From positions 38,751,631 to 38,815,630 of the forward strand of contig CM050652.1 of the NCBI GenBank assembly GCA_027574665.1: a DNA stretch of 64,000 nucleotides, read 5' to 3'. Under the pieces are notes generated by a model. The model saw only the letters and a list, made by a program, of their open reading frames with translations. It was not told the origin of the DNA and did not search any database. A program made the position numbers and the translations under genes. The stretch comes from Rhynochetos jubatus (Eukaryota > Chordata > Aves > Eurypygiformes > Rhynochetidae). Numbering within the stretch: the first letter of the stretch is position 1; the number at the start of each line of letters is the position of its first letter. Shown here in pieces: positions 36,420-48,561 of the stretch.

Positions 36420-37269
36420 TCGTGACGCTCGGGCCTGCAGCGTCACCCCCGCGGCAGTCTACCTCATCGCTGCCCCCCGTTACGTGTTTTGGGGACAGGC
36501 GGCTATTTTTAGGAACTGCGCGTGGAGAGGCCTGAGGAGGAGCTCCCTCCACACCCCACGGCGGAGCTCGGCAAGCAGCTGCCTTCGCCCCAGCCGCCGC
36601 GCTGGCTGCCCTTCACGGGCAACGGAAAAACCCAGCCGCTGCCGGGCTGCGATGCCCGTCCACCCGCCCGGCCACTGAGCGAGGAGGCCGGCGCCCGCTG
36701 AGCCGCCGGCCGGCGCAGCGCTTGCTCACACCGCTCCCCCGTGCCCGTGCAGGCACTCACGTAGGACCGAACCGGACCGAGCCCGGTCCACAGGAACCAG
36801 CCGCCCGCCCCGCCAGGCTCGGAGAACCGGCCTAAGCAGAAGGGGCCGTCCCCGCCGCTACAGCCCGCGCATGCCCCGCCCCCGCCCCGCAGGCCCCGCC
36901 CCCGGTCACCGCCCTTCTCCACTCCGTGGCTCTTGGGCGGGGCCTCCCGCCGCCGCCGCCGCGTTCGCCCCTCCTATTGGCGGCGGGGGGCTGCGCGTGA
37001 CCGAGTGGCGCGTGACGTAGGAGGAAGGAGACGCCATTAGTGGGAGCGGGGCTGCTCGCCGTGAGGAGCGTTGTGGTTCTCGGAGTCCCTCCTCCCGCCC
37101 TCCCTCGGCGCCACCGCTCCGTCTTCTCCCGCTGGGGTTCCCGCCCCGCAGGTGCCCGTCCCTGAGGGGGGTGGCGGTGACGGCGGCGGCGCCCCGCGGC
37201 CGCGGTGTGGGCCGTTGATGTGAGGCGGCGGCGGCGGCGGCCCGGCTCGGCTCGGCGGCTGGGGTGCGG
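36420..37269 (+). promoter_or_regulatory. RAB21: CpG-island promoter and 5' UTR of RAB21
   Basis: The sequence is very CpG-rich and continues past exon 1 to about 37700. A typical housekeeping array is visible: a GC box GGGCGGGGCC (36935-36944), an inverted CCAAT box ATTGG (36976-36980) and a CRE-like TGACGTA (37013-37019). The transcription start therefore probably lies shortly after 37020, leaving a 5' UTR of about 200 bases. That UTR contains a GGC run (37224-37240) and one upstream ATG directly followed by TGA (37218-37223). Confidence 0.8.
37218..37223 (+). promoter_or_regulatory. RAB21: Minimal upstream ORF (ATG directly followed by TGA)
   Basis: ATG at 37218-37220 is followed at once by TGA at 37221-37223, 46 bases before the RAB21 start codon. 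It is the only other ATG I see between the CRE-like site and the start codon. Start-stop elements are known in other genes to hold initiating ribosomes and lower downstream translation. The effect here is inference and depends on the transcription start lying upstream. Confidence 0.6.
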
Positions 37270-40200
37270 ATGGCGGCGGGGGCCGGCGCGGCGGCCGGGG
37301 GCCGCAGCTTCTCCTTCAAGGTGGTGCTGCTGGGGGAGGGCTGCGTGGGCAAAACCTCCCTGGTGCTGCGCTACTGCGAGAACAAGTTCAACGACAAGCA
37401 CATCACCACCCTGCAGGTGCGGACCGCGCCGGGCCGGGGCGGGCGGGGGGACCCTGCCCGGAGCCACCGGGACAGGGCGAGGTGCGGAGCGGCCCTTTTC
37501 CCTCACCCTTGCGCACTTCCCAGCATTGCTGGCCGGTGCCAGCCCGGCCCGGCGTCGCCTTGTGGCGCTTATTGGCCTACCCCTTCCGCCCTGGAGCCTG
37601 GGAGGTGCCGCTCCGTAAGCCCGCGGTGGGGTTTCGGCTCTTGCCGGCTTGTTCACCGCTTAACGGTGGCCGGGGTGACCGCTGCCGCTGTCCCCTGCCG
37701 AGTTTGCTGTGAGCTCGTTCTTCTTACCCCTCAGACTTTAGCTTTTAGTACTTAAAGGCCTCGCTTCTAGTCTGAACACTTAACTGTGCGTTCCGGTTAT
37801 GCATATGAATGCCGTTGGGACCTTGGGAAGCAGGAGTTGAAGCAATGTTATTGTAACCATCGGTAGCGCGCTGATGACTAAGTGTTTCGTATGCGCTGCG
37901 TTTCTGCTAATGATAGTCTGCCGTGTGTTCTCAAATCCTAACGCTTGAACTACCCAAGTACTAGTATGGAAAGAGACCTGCCTTCGCAAGATGCTGTATG
38001 AGATCAAGGCTAATGATTTAATGACAAAATATTCCTAAGGCTTACTTGCTTGTCATGTTGTCACCCTGAATTTTGGCCTGTTCTCAATAACGCTGTCTGC
38101 TAATTTCTAAAGAACTGAAAAGTGATGTTACATGTATGAAATGTGACAGGGTGTCTGCTTGGAAATAATGTTTTTTCATTACCTACTAGTGCTGAATGGC
38201 ACGTATGCGATGGTACAAAGTAAAATGCTTATATTATACGTGGTCTCAGGAAACATTTGGTGTCGTGAGTTGTACATTAAGTATTTCAGGATGTCTGTGC
38301 TTGCTAAACCTTTTTAGATGCTGTGCAATTGGTATAACTGCAAATTTCTCAGCAATTGGGAGCGTGCATACAAAAGTGGGGGTTTAGCACTGTAGTGTAT
38401 ACTGCTCTTAATACTACTTGTGAGCTTTTGTGTAGTACAGAATAAATAGGTGATGCCAAAAAAGAGCCTTAGAGTACTTGTGTGCTATTCCTGTGCATTA
38501 CGGAGAATATTCTTGTGGGTTAGGTATCTCAGAAGTATTAATAGTGAAACTTCCCCTTAAACCTAAGGAAACATTAGAGATACACTGGAAACAGATGCTG
38601 TTGCTCTCTTTGCTGTACAGAGCAAAAAAGGACATGTTTTGAACTTCATTACTCTATGTTAATACTCTGCTGTTGGATGGATCTACTGGTAGGTTGCCTG
38701 GGCATGGTGTGGTATTTATGGCAAGCGGATAGTAGCTCTGATTGTCATAGAGGTAACTGATATTTGCTGTGCTACAGAAATGACTAGTAGCTTGTAGATG
38801 TTGGAGCCAGAGCTGAAGTGTAGCACTGAGCAAATAAACCCTTAAAGTGCATCAAAAAAATCATGTAGAGCTGAGTAGTCTGGCATGAGTAGTAGGCAGC
38901 TCGGTGGCCTTTTGTTAATCGTGTTCTTTAAATCTGTAATGGAACACCTAAAATTAAAACTAAAAGAGCAAGTTAGAATACAGATTCTGGTCACAAATGT
39001 CATAAAATGGACCTTTAAATCGCTCCAAAATGTTGACAGAAAAATGTCTCTGGATACTGTGGCTTGAGAGCTGGTCGTTTTGAGTGGATGGGAGGGGTGT
39101 GTGTGCTTGTAGAGGAGCGGAAGCACATGCTGACACTTGATACTAAGATTTTGTTTCTCTGCTGTGATTAGGTTCCTGATTGCTACTTGTTGCTTTTAAC
39201 TAACTACTGTGTTTTGCAAGTCATTGGCTTCTCTGTTTTGAGCCTCCTCAGCCATATGTGCATCTTATTGATTGTAAAATACAGTGTCAGTTGCTGTTGA
39301 ATCTTATTGTATATGATGTGCACTTGTGAAGAATTATATTTATTGTTTTCCTACATATTACAGTTCTAGAAGAAAGTTTTATTAAGTTTTTCCTCTAGCA
39401 GATTAAAACATCCCTTAAAATAAGATAAGAAGAAACAAGGGTGTCTGATTAAGCAACAAAGGGACATTTTTGCAAAACTTTGTTTTTAAGATTAAAGTCT
39501 TAATCTGATAAAGTGGATTTGTTTCATGGCATCAGCTCAAAGTATTGCACCAAATGACTTTTGTTCCAATAAAGCCAAAATTAGATATCTACTTAGTTCC
39601 TGATTCAACAGAGGAGCCACAGTGATGAATCATATTAAAATCACTAGATACTGAGACAAGAGGCTTTCCAGCCACAGTAAGCTCTGATTCAAAAAAAACA
39701 CTGTGTAGTGCTTTATTGCAATATGTTTGCAACAAAAAAGGTGATGAGACTGTAGCCTTCTGGAAACTTTATGTAGCGACGTTGGCTGGTGCTTCCTGCA
39801 GTGTGGAGCCCAGTGATGGGGGAGAGTGCAGGAAGTCTTTAAATTGGTCAGTGTGAATCTTTAATGTATATGTGTGCTTTCCTGTCTGAATTCCAACACA
39901 GGAAGTATTATTCTGTTGTGAAGTTAACCTGTGTTTACCCAAATGGGAGAGTTTCTTTTGTGCTAGTAACAAAGGCTTTTAGTGAAAGAGAGTTGTTTCT
40001 CTTCTCTCCACACCCCTCTTCCCTAAATGCTAGCCAGAGGGAAATGGTGAACTGAACTTCCTTTGGGGTTAGGAGGCTGCTGGGATGTGATGCTGTAGTT
40101 CTGTGACCTTCAAGTCACAGAGACTTTTGTCTCATAAGAGCTTGATGACCTGCAAATTGAGATTAAAGTAGCTGCTAATTCATGTAAGAAAATACTTACC

Positions 40201-43200
40201 TAGAATAATGTGAAAATATTGATACAGGAAAGGTAGGGGGTTTTTTGCAAGCAATGAATACCTGTTGTCAGACCTAGTGGGACAGTTAGAACTGGTTCCC
40301 AGTGACTGAAATAGTGAGGTCAGTGCTCTTGTCTTGATAAAATAATTCTGACCTATAAATTGATATCAAGTGAACTGTACTGGAATTACTCCAATAATAG
40401 GCTTACTGTCAAAGTGTTAAAAAAAAAATCGGGTAGTCGCTTTCTGTTGGTTAACTACTCAGTACACACAAACTGAAAGTTCTGAAATGGGTGGGGTATT
40501 TTGCAGTCCTCAACACGAGAACTGTTGATGTGGTGCTAATCATACTGTACAGATCCTGATTGCTGTGTGGTATGCCTGGCTTGCCTCTGTTGAAGCAGTC
40601 AAGGGGCAAGTGACATACATCTGCTTTTATGCAGTGACTTCCAAGAGAACCTCTTCCAGCTGGGTCTTCTTGTGTTCTATTGAGGTCCCTTTATCAGCTC
40701 CTGGCAAGGCCTGATGGACATGTGAAACTGAGCTCTTAGAAAAAAAGAATTAAAGAAAAGCTGTTTCTACGGGCACATAAAGAGAATGGAATTTTAGCTC
40801 TCATAATTGCAGTATCCTTTTCTTCTAAGTATCTAAGTAGTCCTCAGACCAGTCATAAGACACTAGAGTCAAAATACCAAAACCGGTAGCTTGCTTCAAA
40901 GAGCTGTTAGAGGTTACTGGTCTTTCAGTTAATTCTGGCCCTATGTATTTGTGGGTTTTTGAAAGTCCTGACAAAAATGAATTGTCATAGCAAGGAAAGT
41001 AGTATGGAAAGAAGCTACTGATTTTAAGTCAAGTTGCAACTCACTTAAATCTGTAGTACTTAATTTGGTAAATTCTTGGGAGATGAGATGAAAATGTTGA
41101 ATCCTCTTCCATGTGTAATTACCTAATGCTGTCTAGACTGTACTACACTCTTGGCAGCTGACCTTTTTCCTAAACTATCTCAGAACAGTAGTTAAGGCTC
41201 TTCATTCTGTGTTGGGTTTCCCCCAGATTTCTAAAAACTGCATAGTCCTGCTGTTCACCTAATTATTTTTTGCTGTCTAACCTCAGAATGAGTGAAGAGT
41301 AGTAACTTTGCCCTTCCATGACATGAATGGAACTTGAAGGGGGTGTGTGTGTGTTGAAAGGTAGATAGTGGTTTGTCTCTGGCATGTTTGCCACTGGTTG
41401 TAAAAAGCACTTTACTGGTGGTAAATATGCTGAAGTTACCCTTACCTATTCATTTGTAGGAATGGAGCCTGCTGACAGTTTTCAAGTATATGAACACAAT
41501 GAAGCATTTTGTCTGTAGTACAGTATTGACTGTTCATCACAGCATGTTCACAAAGCCTTCTGCTCATTTCTGGCCATGACTACTTCAAATGCCAGGTTTC
41601 AATCTTGTTACTGGGTAAGCTTTTTAGACAAAGTTGCTTGTAATCAGGCTATCTGATAGAGGATATTGTGTCTCTTTTTTGGCTAGGGTCCTAAGACTTC
41701 AGGTAGACTAAAATTTACCTAGTACAGGTTCATGAAATTTTAATACAGAGAGCAAGTACAGTAGCCAAATGCTGAACAGCCTTGCCACAGTCTCCTGTGA
41801 TTTTTTTTTTTTGTTTTAGTTTTTAGGAGACACTAAAAAGCCTTACTGGAATGTATGGGTCTCCTAATACTTGGGTATGTAGGAAAGGAAATACTCTTAG
41901 CAGTGAGAGTAGAGTACTGTTGTCAAAAGCTGTAGTGCCCTGAAGGACTAAGAGGTGATGATGCTTAAGCAAAACTTACCTGTGGTGTTAAGCCTACTTT
42001 AATATTTGCTCTATCACATAGCAAAGATGTTAGTGCTATTAATTGGGCCAGTGCCTAAAGCCATCGTGTTATAACTTTATTGATACTGAGTTTTGTGGGT
42101 TTTTTAAAAAATATAAATCCTGTTTCTGTGGATTGTTCTGGCATTTGGTCCAGAAATATGATTCTCAAACACTTATGTGAAATTCCTATCAACTGACCAG
42201 GTTTGAGTCAGTGTTGTGACAAAAGCAAATAGTGCTCGGAGGAGATTGAGTTTTACAATAGAATATCAAGTACTGTAGTACAGCAGATCAATAAAATATC
42301 AGGTAAGCTTGATTCATTGTGCTTAACCGTGTCTTCTCTAAATGTGGCCCAAGTGTTGGTAAATTAAAACTTCTGAAGTCACCGCTAAGTTTTGGCTTTT
42401 CAACTCTGGTGTAGTAGAATGACTTATGATACGAAGACTAGACACTGATCAGCTAATCCTTAGGGACAGCTAACTGAAAGCTATAAACTACTTTCTGCAG
42501 AGAGTTTTTGATTTAAGAGTTAAAGTTTTCCTGGTGTTTAAGATTTGCTACTCCTCTGTTAAGCTGTTACAAGTTGGCTGGAGTGTCTAATACTTTTAAC
42601 ATACTGTCTGGAACTTTTTTGAAGCTGACTTATGCCACCTCACTGTAGACTGAGTGCTTGAGTTATGTTGAATACAGTGGTCATAATGATTAGGTTTACT
42701 GTTATCTGGAAGGTTTCTAAGCTCTTCTGGTCTATCTGGTCTGTTTATCAGACTTTATGGAAAGCTTTAGGGGAAGGTACAATTCACTTAAAAAATACAA
42801 GCTCTTGAATTGCCTCACCTTGGGTCATACGGATACCAGAGTTGATGTTAGGGAAGTAGCTGAAGAGCAGGAGCTGCTCTAGCAGCTGAGTGTTGGATGA
42901 CTTTACTGCAGGCAGCACTCCAGGGAAGCACTTCTCACAACAGTTTAGACTGGTGTAATTGAACTACCATGGTCGTCTGTGAGTGAACTGGTTGCTTGTG
43001 TAGTTGAGGATCAAGCTGGTTCGAGCATCTGATGTGGCCCATGATGCTTTCCACATACACATGACTGAGCACTGATGGGGCGTTGAACTAATACAGAGAG
43101 CTTGTGTAAGGCTGCTACAGTCCAGCCTGCAATAATCTGGGATGAACGTATGGTTAAATACCACTGAGTTCTTGTTTGTATCCAAATGAAAGTTGAGGTG

Positions 43201-46200
43201 GAGCTGGAAGGAAGGAAAACTGAGTATAATTTGAGGCAAAAGATAAGTTAACCCTTGGCCACTGAATTGTCTGATGTTAACCTGTTGCTGCTGGTCTTCA
43301 GAATGGGGAGGAGCAGATTCCTAATGCATGAACTCCTTCAGACCCTGTTTTAGCCTATTAAACTTGTATTAAATTGTACCCCTCATTAGCCACCAAATTA
43401 CACACTCAGTAATAGAGGTGGTGTTTGAAAATGTGGGTCAAACGGGTTTGGAGAAGAACAAGAAATTACACTAACCTTGCCATATGCTCTGGTCCTGTAA
43501 AACTTTGTTTTGGTTTTTTTTTTCTGAAGATAACTTAGTGGAATTCTTGGAGCAACTTGTATGCTTATTCTGAGGCTTTTCTTATCCTGCCACTTGTTTT
43601 CCCTTTGTGTATTAGCTGAGAAGCATATCACTGAGCTGTTGGGAAAAGTGTCGGTGGGCGGGGGAAACAAAAAACCACAACAAATAATAAAACCAAAACC
43701 AAACAAATAATAACAAACCTCACACAAAAAAGCCCAAACAAGCCACACCACTGCCCCAGAAAAGGCCCACATGGGTAGAGTTGTGGGCTCACTTCAGCAA
43801 AATAAGGGAAAAGATACAGACAAGGAAACTTGCGGAATACTAGTCTTCTGAGGCTTTCAGTAATAAACTCAAGGTGTTTTGTTCTAGTAGCTCACTAATA
43901 GTGAACTACTTTGCCTAATTTCTGCACATTAAAAATCCTGTTAGGCTGGTTCCTACCCAAACTTCATGTGCTCTTGTGAAATGCTTAGAGTTCACCTTAG
44001 ATTTGTCTGTGTTGTGAGTTCAGATCCTTCCCAAATCATTCAAAAGAACAGCAAAAAGATGTAGTAAATGATTGGCCTGAGTTATATTTATTTAGAATAG
44101 ACTCCTGGCAAACTGTAGTGAAATGACTAACTGGCTTAGTATTGACTCAGCCTTCTGGCTTAAAGAGTATTATGATCCAGAAATCTGTCTTTTGTTGATT
44201 CAGATGTTTTTATTAGTAAATTGGAAGTCAAATGAGACATTTGTGTGTAAAACTGAACTCTAATCTGTTTTGCTTTCCAGGCATCCTTTCTTACAAAGAA
44301 GTTAAATATTGGTGGGAAAAGAGTAAACCTTGCAATATGGGTATGTTTACTTTTCTTTATTTCCTCTCCTAGCTAAATAGAATATTTTCCTGAAAAATTA
44401 CTTACTTACTAGAGCTCAAGTGTTAGTCACTTTTAATAAAGTAAAATTTCAAAGTATTTGGAATTTCTTGAAGTACTGTTTGCTTTGTCTTAAATGCTAA
44501 TAAGTATATTTTAAATGCAGGATACAGCTGGTCAAGAAAGATTTCATGCATTGGGACCCATCTACTACAGGGATTCTAATGGCGCTATTCTAGTATATGA
44601 TATAACAGATGAAGACTCTTTTCAAAAGGTTTGGGGCAGACTTTTACCTGTATGTGAGATGTAACTGGTTGAAAGATAATCTGTGATACGAGTGTGTAAA
44701 TGGGAATCTTCTGTTTTCAGCAATAGCAATGTATGTTACACCTGCAAACATAGACCATATAATGGAAGTATACGCCTTGTTCGTATTCCTTTGAAGGCCT
44801 ACTTTTCAGTCTGCTGAAGTTCTAGCAGGGTTATTCAAAAAACACTGGAGAATTAGATGTGTGAGTTCCCTTGATAGGCTCTAAGTGTGAACCAGTATGG
44901 CTGTGATATATGCAGTCCTGGTCTCCACTGTGTAGACCAAATTACTGAAAGAGATTAAATGACAAGACTTTCAACAGATTTGAGAACTCTGAAATCACAA
45001 TACATAATAGTGGAAACATTACCTTCTCAGTCATAATATATATGGACTTCAAATCCTCATTAAAACCTGAAATTTGATGTCTAATTATTTTACAGCAGTA
45101 TTAGTTGATTAATCTGAGCAAGTGTTTTCCTGTACTAAGTCAAATCAGTGCTATCACTCTACAGGATATTCCAGCTGAAAACTGGTGACACTTTCCTAAG
45201 TAAGTCTTGTCTCTGATTAGTTTGTGGCAGTAGAACTTCTATCACTTCTAAGCCAAGCCTTGCCCATACAACCAGAATTTCTTACTCTACACAGAAGTAG
45301 TATAAGGGTATAGTTCCACAACAGCATAAGTAACCTAAATATCTGATGCACTTGTGCTAGCAGTTAAACTTTTGCCCCCCATCTGCAGAGTTGTGATGAT
45401 GTGTGAATACTGCTTCAACTTGTGCATTTTCAGGCTGAGTAAATTTCTGTGATAACAAAACCCTTGAATTCTCAGGAAGAAATAGAGGAAAGGTTTATTT
45501 TCAGAAGTTACTGCATAACTGCCTCTTTATCATGTATCCTAACTATTTTTAGGTTCTTGAAGTGATTGCCTCTATTCACAGCTTAAATCCCTTAAAATAG
45601 GGGTCCGTAAGTCAACGCAGTGATTATACAACTTCAAAGCATGACAACAGAATTGATAACAGATACCTTACCATCAGCTGACTCGACACTCTTGTCCCAT
45701 CAGTTCTCTCAGGAAATAAACCTCTCTTATAATCTAACCTGAACAACTCAGTTCAGGTACCTCTGCCTTTTAAAGTACCATTTGTGATCTGTCAGTAAGT
45801 GCCTGTTGATAAAAGATCTCATGCCTGACCTAAAGTGGCCAATGCAGTGAACTTGTTCTTTGGAGTGGGGCTAACACGAGTGTGGTGGGTTATATTTCTG
45901 GAGTAATTGAACTATTTTATCCAAGCCCTTTGCTCTAAGTTTCAACTTTAAACTGAAAACTGCTGAACAAGAGCCATGTGTAGTTACATAAAGAATATTT
46001 TGTACATCTATGTTTGTTAGCTTCAAGTTTAGACTAAACGGTTATGTAGGATGTGTCAGTTCTGCAGTGCTTAAACTAGTAGTATATCTAGTGAAAATAA
46101 GCTTTACTCTGTTCTTTTTGCAGGTAAAAAACTGGGTTAAGGAATTAAGAAAAATGTTGGGAAATGAAATCTGTTTATGTATAGTAGGTAAGTCTTGTTT

Positions 46201-48561
46201 AACATGTGATTCTGATGACTGAATCAGAAATGTTTCTTTTGATTAATATCATTGTCCAAACACAGCTTTGACAGCTTATACATGTCAAGGGATAAACCTT
46301 ATGTTAATCTGATATTTAAAATTCAGTTGGAGGTAGAAGTTTCAGAAGATTTCACTGAGAAAAATAAGAGTTAGTTTTGAACAGACAGACTGTTTAGTGC
46401 TACACCGTGTCAGAAGTGCATGGTACAGATACCTGCAGACTCTATTTTAACACAGAGAAACAAAACACTCAAATGTCATGTTATTTACTGTTCCTGGTGT
46501 TGTAAACTGGATGCTTGTCTTTTTTTTTTTTTATAATCAGGTGCTTGGGGATCAAATGAGTCTTAAAAGCTTGGATATTTAAATGCAAACAGAATGCAAC
46601 AGGAATACTGGATTTAGATTTAAAATCGGATCAAGTGATTAAAACACTTTCAGGGGGATAGGTGTGTGGATATTCTACCAAAAACCACCTCTGCAGCACA
46701 GATAAGCTGCTAATAAATTAAAAAAGAAAAGCAGAAGGCTGAATCAGTGTATTATATGGTGGTGTTTAGCTGTCCTGATCTCACTACAGAAGTATAACTT
46801 CATTACCTGTAAATGCTTGAGTGAAAGGAAACTCTTAAATCATATTAGGCTCCAAATTGAGACTTGTTTAAGAGTTGGTCTTTACTGGGACAGCTTGTAA
46901 GAAATTGATGGGGTACAGTCATTACACAACTGCTTTCTTTTGTGCAACTTTGGAGTACGAAGACTTGAAAGATTAACTTCTTTCCAACAGGTAACAAAAT
47001 AGACTTGGAAAAAGAGAGACATGTTTCAGTGCAAGAAGCAGAAACGTAAGTCACACCGATTATTCGTAGAAACAGTCACCGCAGAATTACGCAGGAGTAG
47101 TAACCTTGTGATGCTGTTAACAACTGGTAGGCATAAACCAGCAGTGCGTAGCTGGCTGCTGTGTGAAGTGTTCCGTTAGTATCGTAGTACCAGAATGTCC
47201 TTCCTGACCAAAGTGTAACTTGAATTGTACACAATTAAAGTCACCATTTGCAGTTTAAATGCACTTCTAGACATGAAATTTTCTTTATTTCATGTAGGGC
47301 TTTTCGTCTGTCATGGCAGATTTAATTACATCATTCCTTCTTTACATTAAATCAACACCTGTAGATTAACTCTGAACTCAGAATAAAACCTCTTGTGATC
47401 ATCTTTTTGCTTCATGTAAAGTCTTAGAAAGATTGAGACCTTTAGTACAATGGAGTTCTGTATCTGCATTCCTACAGGTATGCTGAATCTGTTGGAGCAA
47501 AACATTATCATACTTCAGCTAAACAGAACAAAGGAATTGAAGAACTGTTTCTTGACCTTTGTAAAAGTAAGTATTAACTAGTTTGTTGGTAAAGAGCTCG
47601 TTCACAAAGTGTTCAAGGCTTCAGAATGCTTAAAACCATATAGCAAGGCCTTAATGTGAATTATTACTAAGAACTGACTTCATCTGAGTGCTTCAAGCCA
47701 CTTGTGTACTGTAACAGCAATGGAAGCTTGATGTACAGGTGCTTACAATATTGCACATTCTTGCTCTACTCCAGAACCATCTGTCATGTGTTGGAGCACT
47801 GACTGCTGGTTCACTCAGCATGTGTCACGCTTCACGTGACTGGTCTCACTTCAAAGCCTCTGTTTCAACCTCTTTCAAAAATCCTCTCAATGTCAATTAC
47901 AAATCGTAAATGTGAAGTTGTAATGATGCAAACTTTACACAGCAGTCTAAGCAAATAGTAGAGATTGTGGAATGTAGGATAAAGTTGTAACACAGGGCAG
48001 TTGTCCTATTCATTTATGTACTTATGAGCAAGAGTTTAAGCAAAACTTCGCCTGCATGTTTTGAGTTTTTTGGGAGGTGGAATAGTATGTGTGTGCAGTT
48101 GGGGGGGGGTGTTCTTGTTTGCTTTCTTTAACAGAATGTGCTTGATACGAGTGGGTAAACCTAGCTTTTAAAGTCACAAATTCCAAAACATCTGAGCATC
48201 TCAGGTCTCCCTTAATCAGCTGGAGCTGCTGGAGGTTTGGTGCTTTAGGAAGATTTCAGAATGTTGAAGCTATGCCGTGTGATACCTGAGTGCTTTCTTC
48301 TGCATAATAAATAGGAGAACCATTCTAGCTGAACTTTGTGCATGTAACTCAGATTAAGATTTCCAAGTCTTGTATAAAATGCAGTGGAATGTCATCTAAC
48401 GTATTTTTGTTTCTTTTACAGGAATGATAGAAACGGCTCAGGTGGATGAAAGAGCAAGAGGCAATGGTTCCAGTCAGTCAGGAACAGCAAGGCGAGGTGT
48501 ACAGATCATTGATGACGAGCCACAAGTACAGAGCAGTGGAGGGTGCTGTTCTTCTGGATAA
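37270..48561 (+). CDS. RAB21: RAB21, small GTPase of early endosomes, seven coding exons
   Basis: Spliced CDS: 37270-37416, 44281-44340, 44521-44628, 46124-46187, 46991-47045, 47478-47566 and 48422-48561, stop TAA at 48559-48561. All introns are GT-AG. The sum is 663 bases, 220 aa; human is 225 aa as I recall, and the difference is mainly in the Ala/Gly-rich N terminus. P-loop GEGCVGKTS (22-30), switch I HITTLQ (44-49), switch [11 protein letters not shown] (69-77, catalytic Gln74), NKID (128-131) and SAK (158-160) are intact. The tail ends GGCCSSG; Cys216 and Cys217 are the expected geranylgeranylation sites. The family member acts in early-endosome traffic and integrin endocytosis. The ATG at 37270 was chosen because no other in-frame ATG lies between it and the promoter and it gives the expected Ala/Gly-rich start. 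Intron 1 is 6.9 kb and intron 2 only 180 bases. Nothing is broken or missing. Confidence 0.98.
43663..43745 (+). repeat. A/C-rich low-complexity tract in RAB21 intron 1
   Basis: About 80 bases are dominated by A with scattered C, similar to the tract at 23216-23296. It lies about 540 bases upstream of RAB21 exon 2. On the opposite strand it creates an artificial open frame. Confidence 0.8.

Noticed and set aside
36832-37656. 274-codon minus-strand open frame over the RAB21 promoter and exon 1
   Set aside because: It lies in a CpG island, where stop codons are rare, and has a Pro/Ala/Arg-rich composition. It overlaps a confirmed exon on the other strand.
43398-43772. 124-codon minus-strand frame within RAB21 intron 1
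   Set aside because: About a quarter of it is the A/C-rich low-complexity tract read backwards, and the rest has no recognisable similarity.
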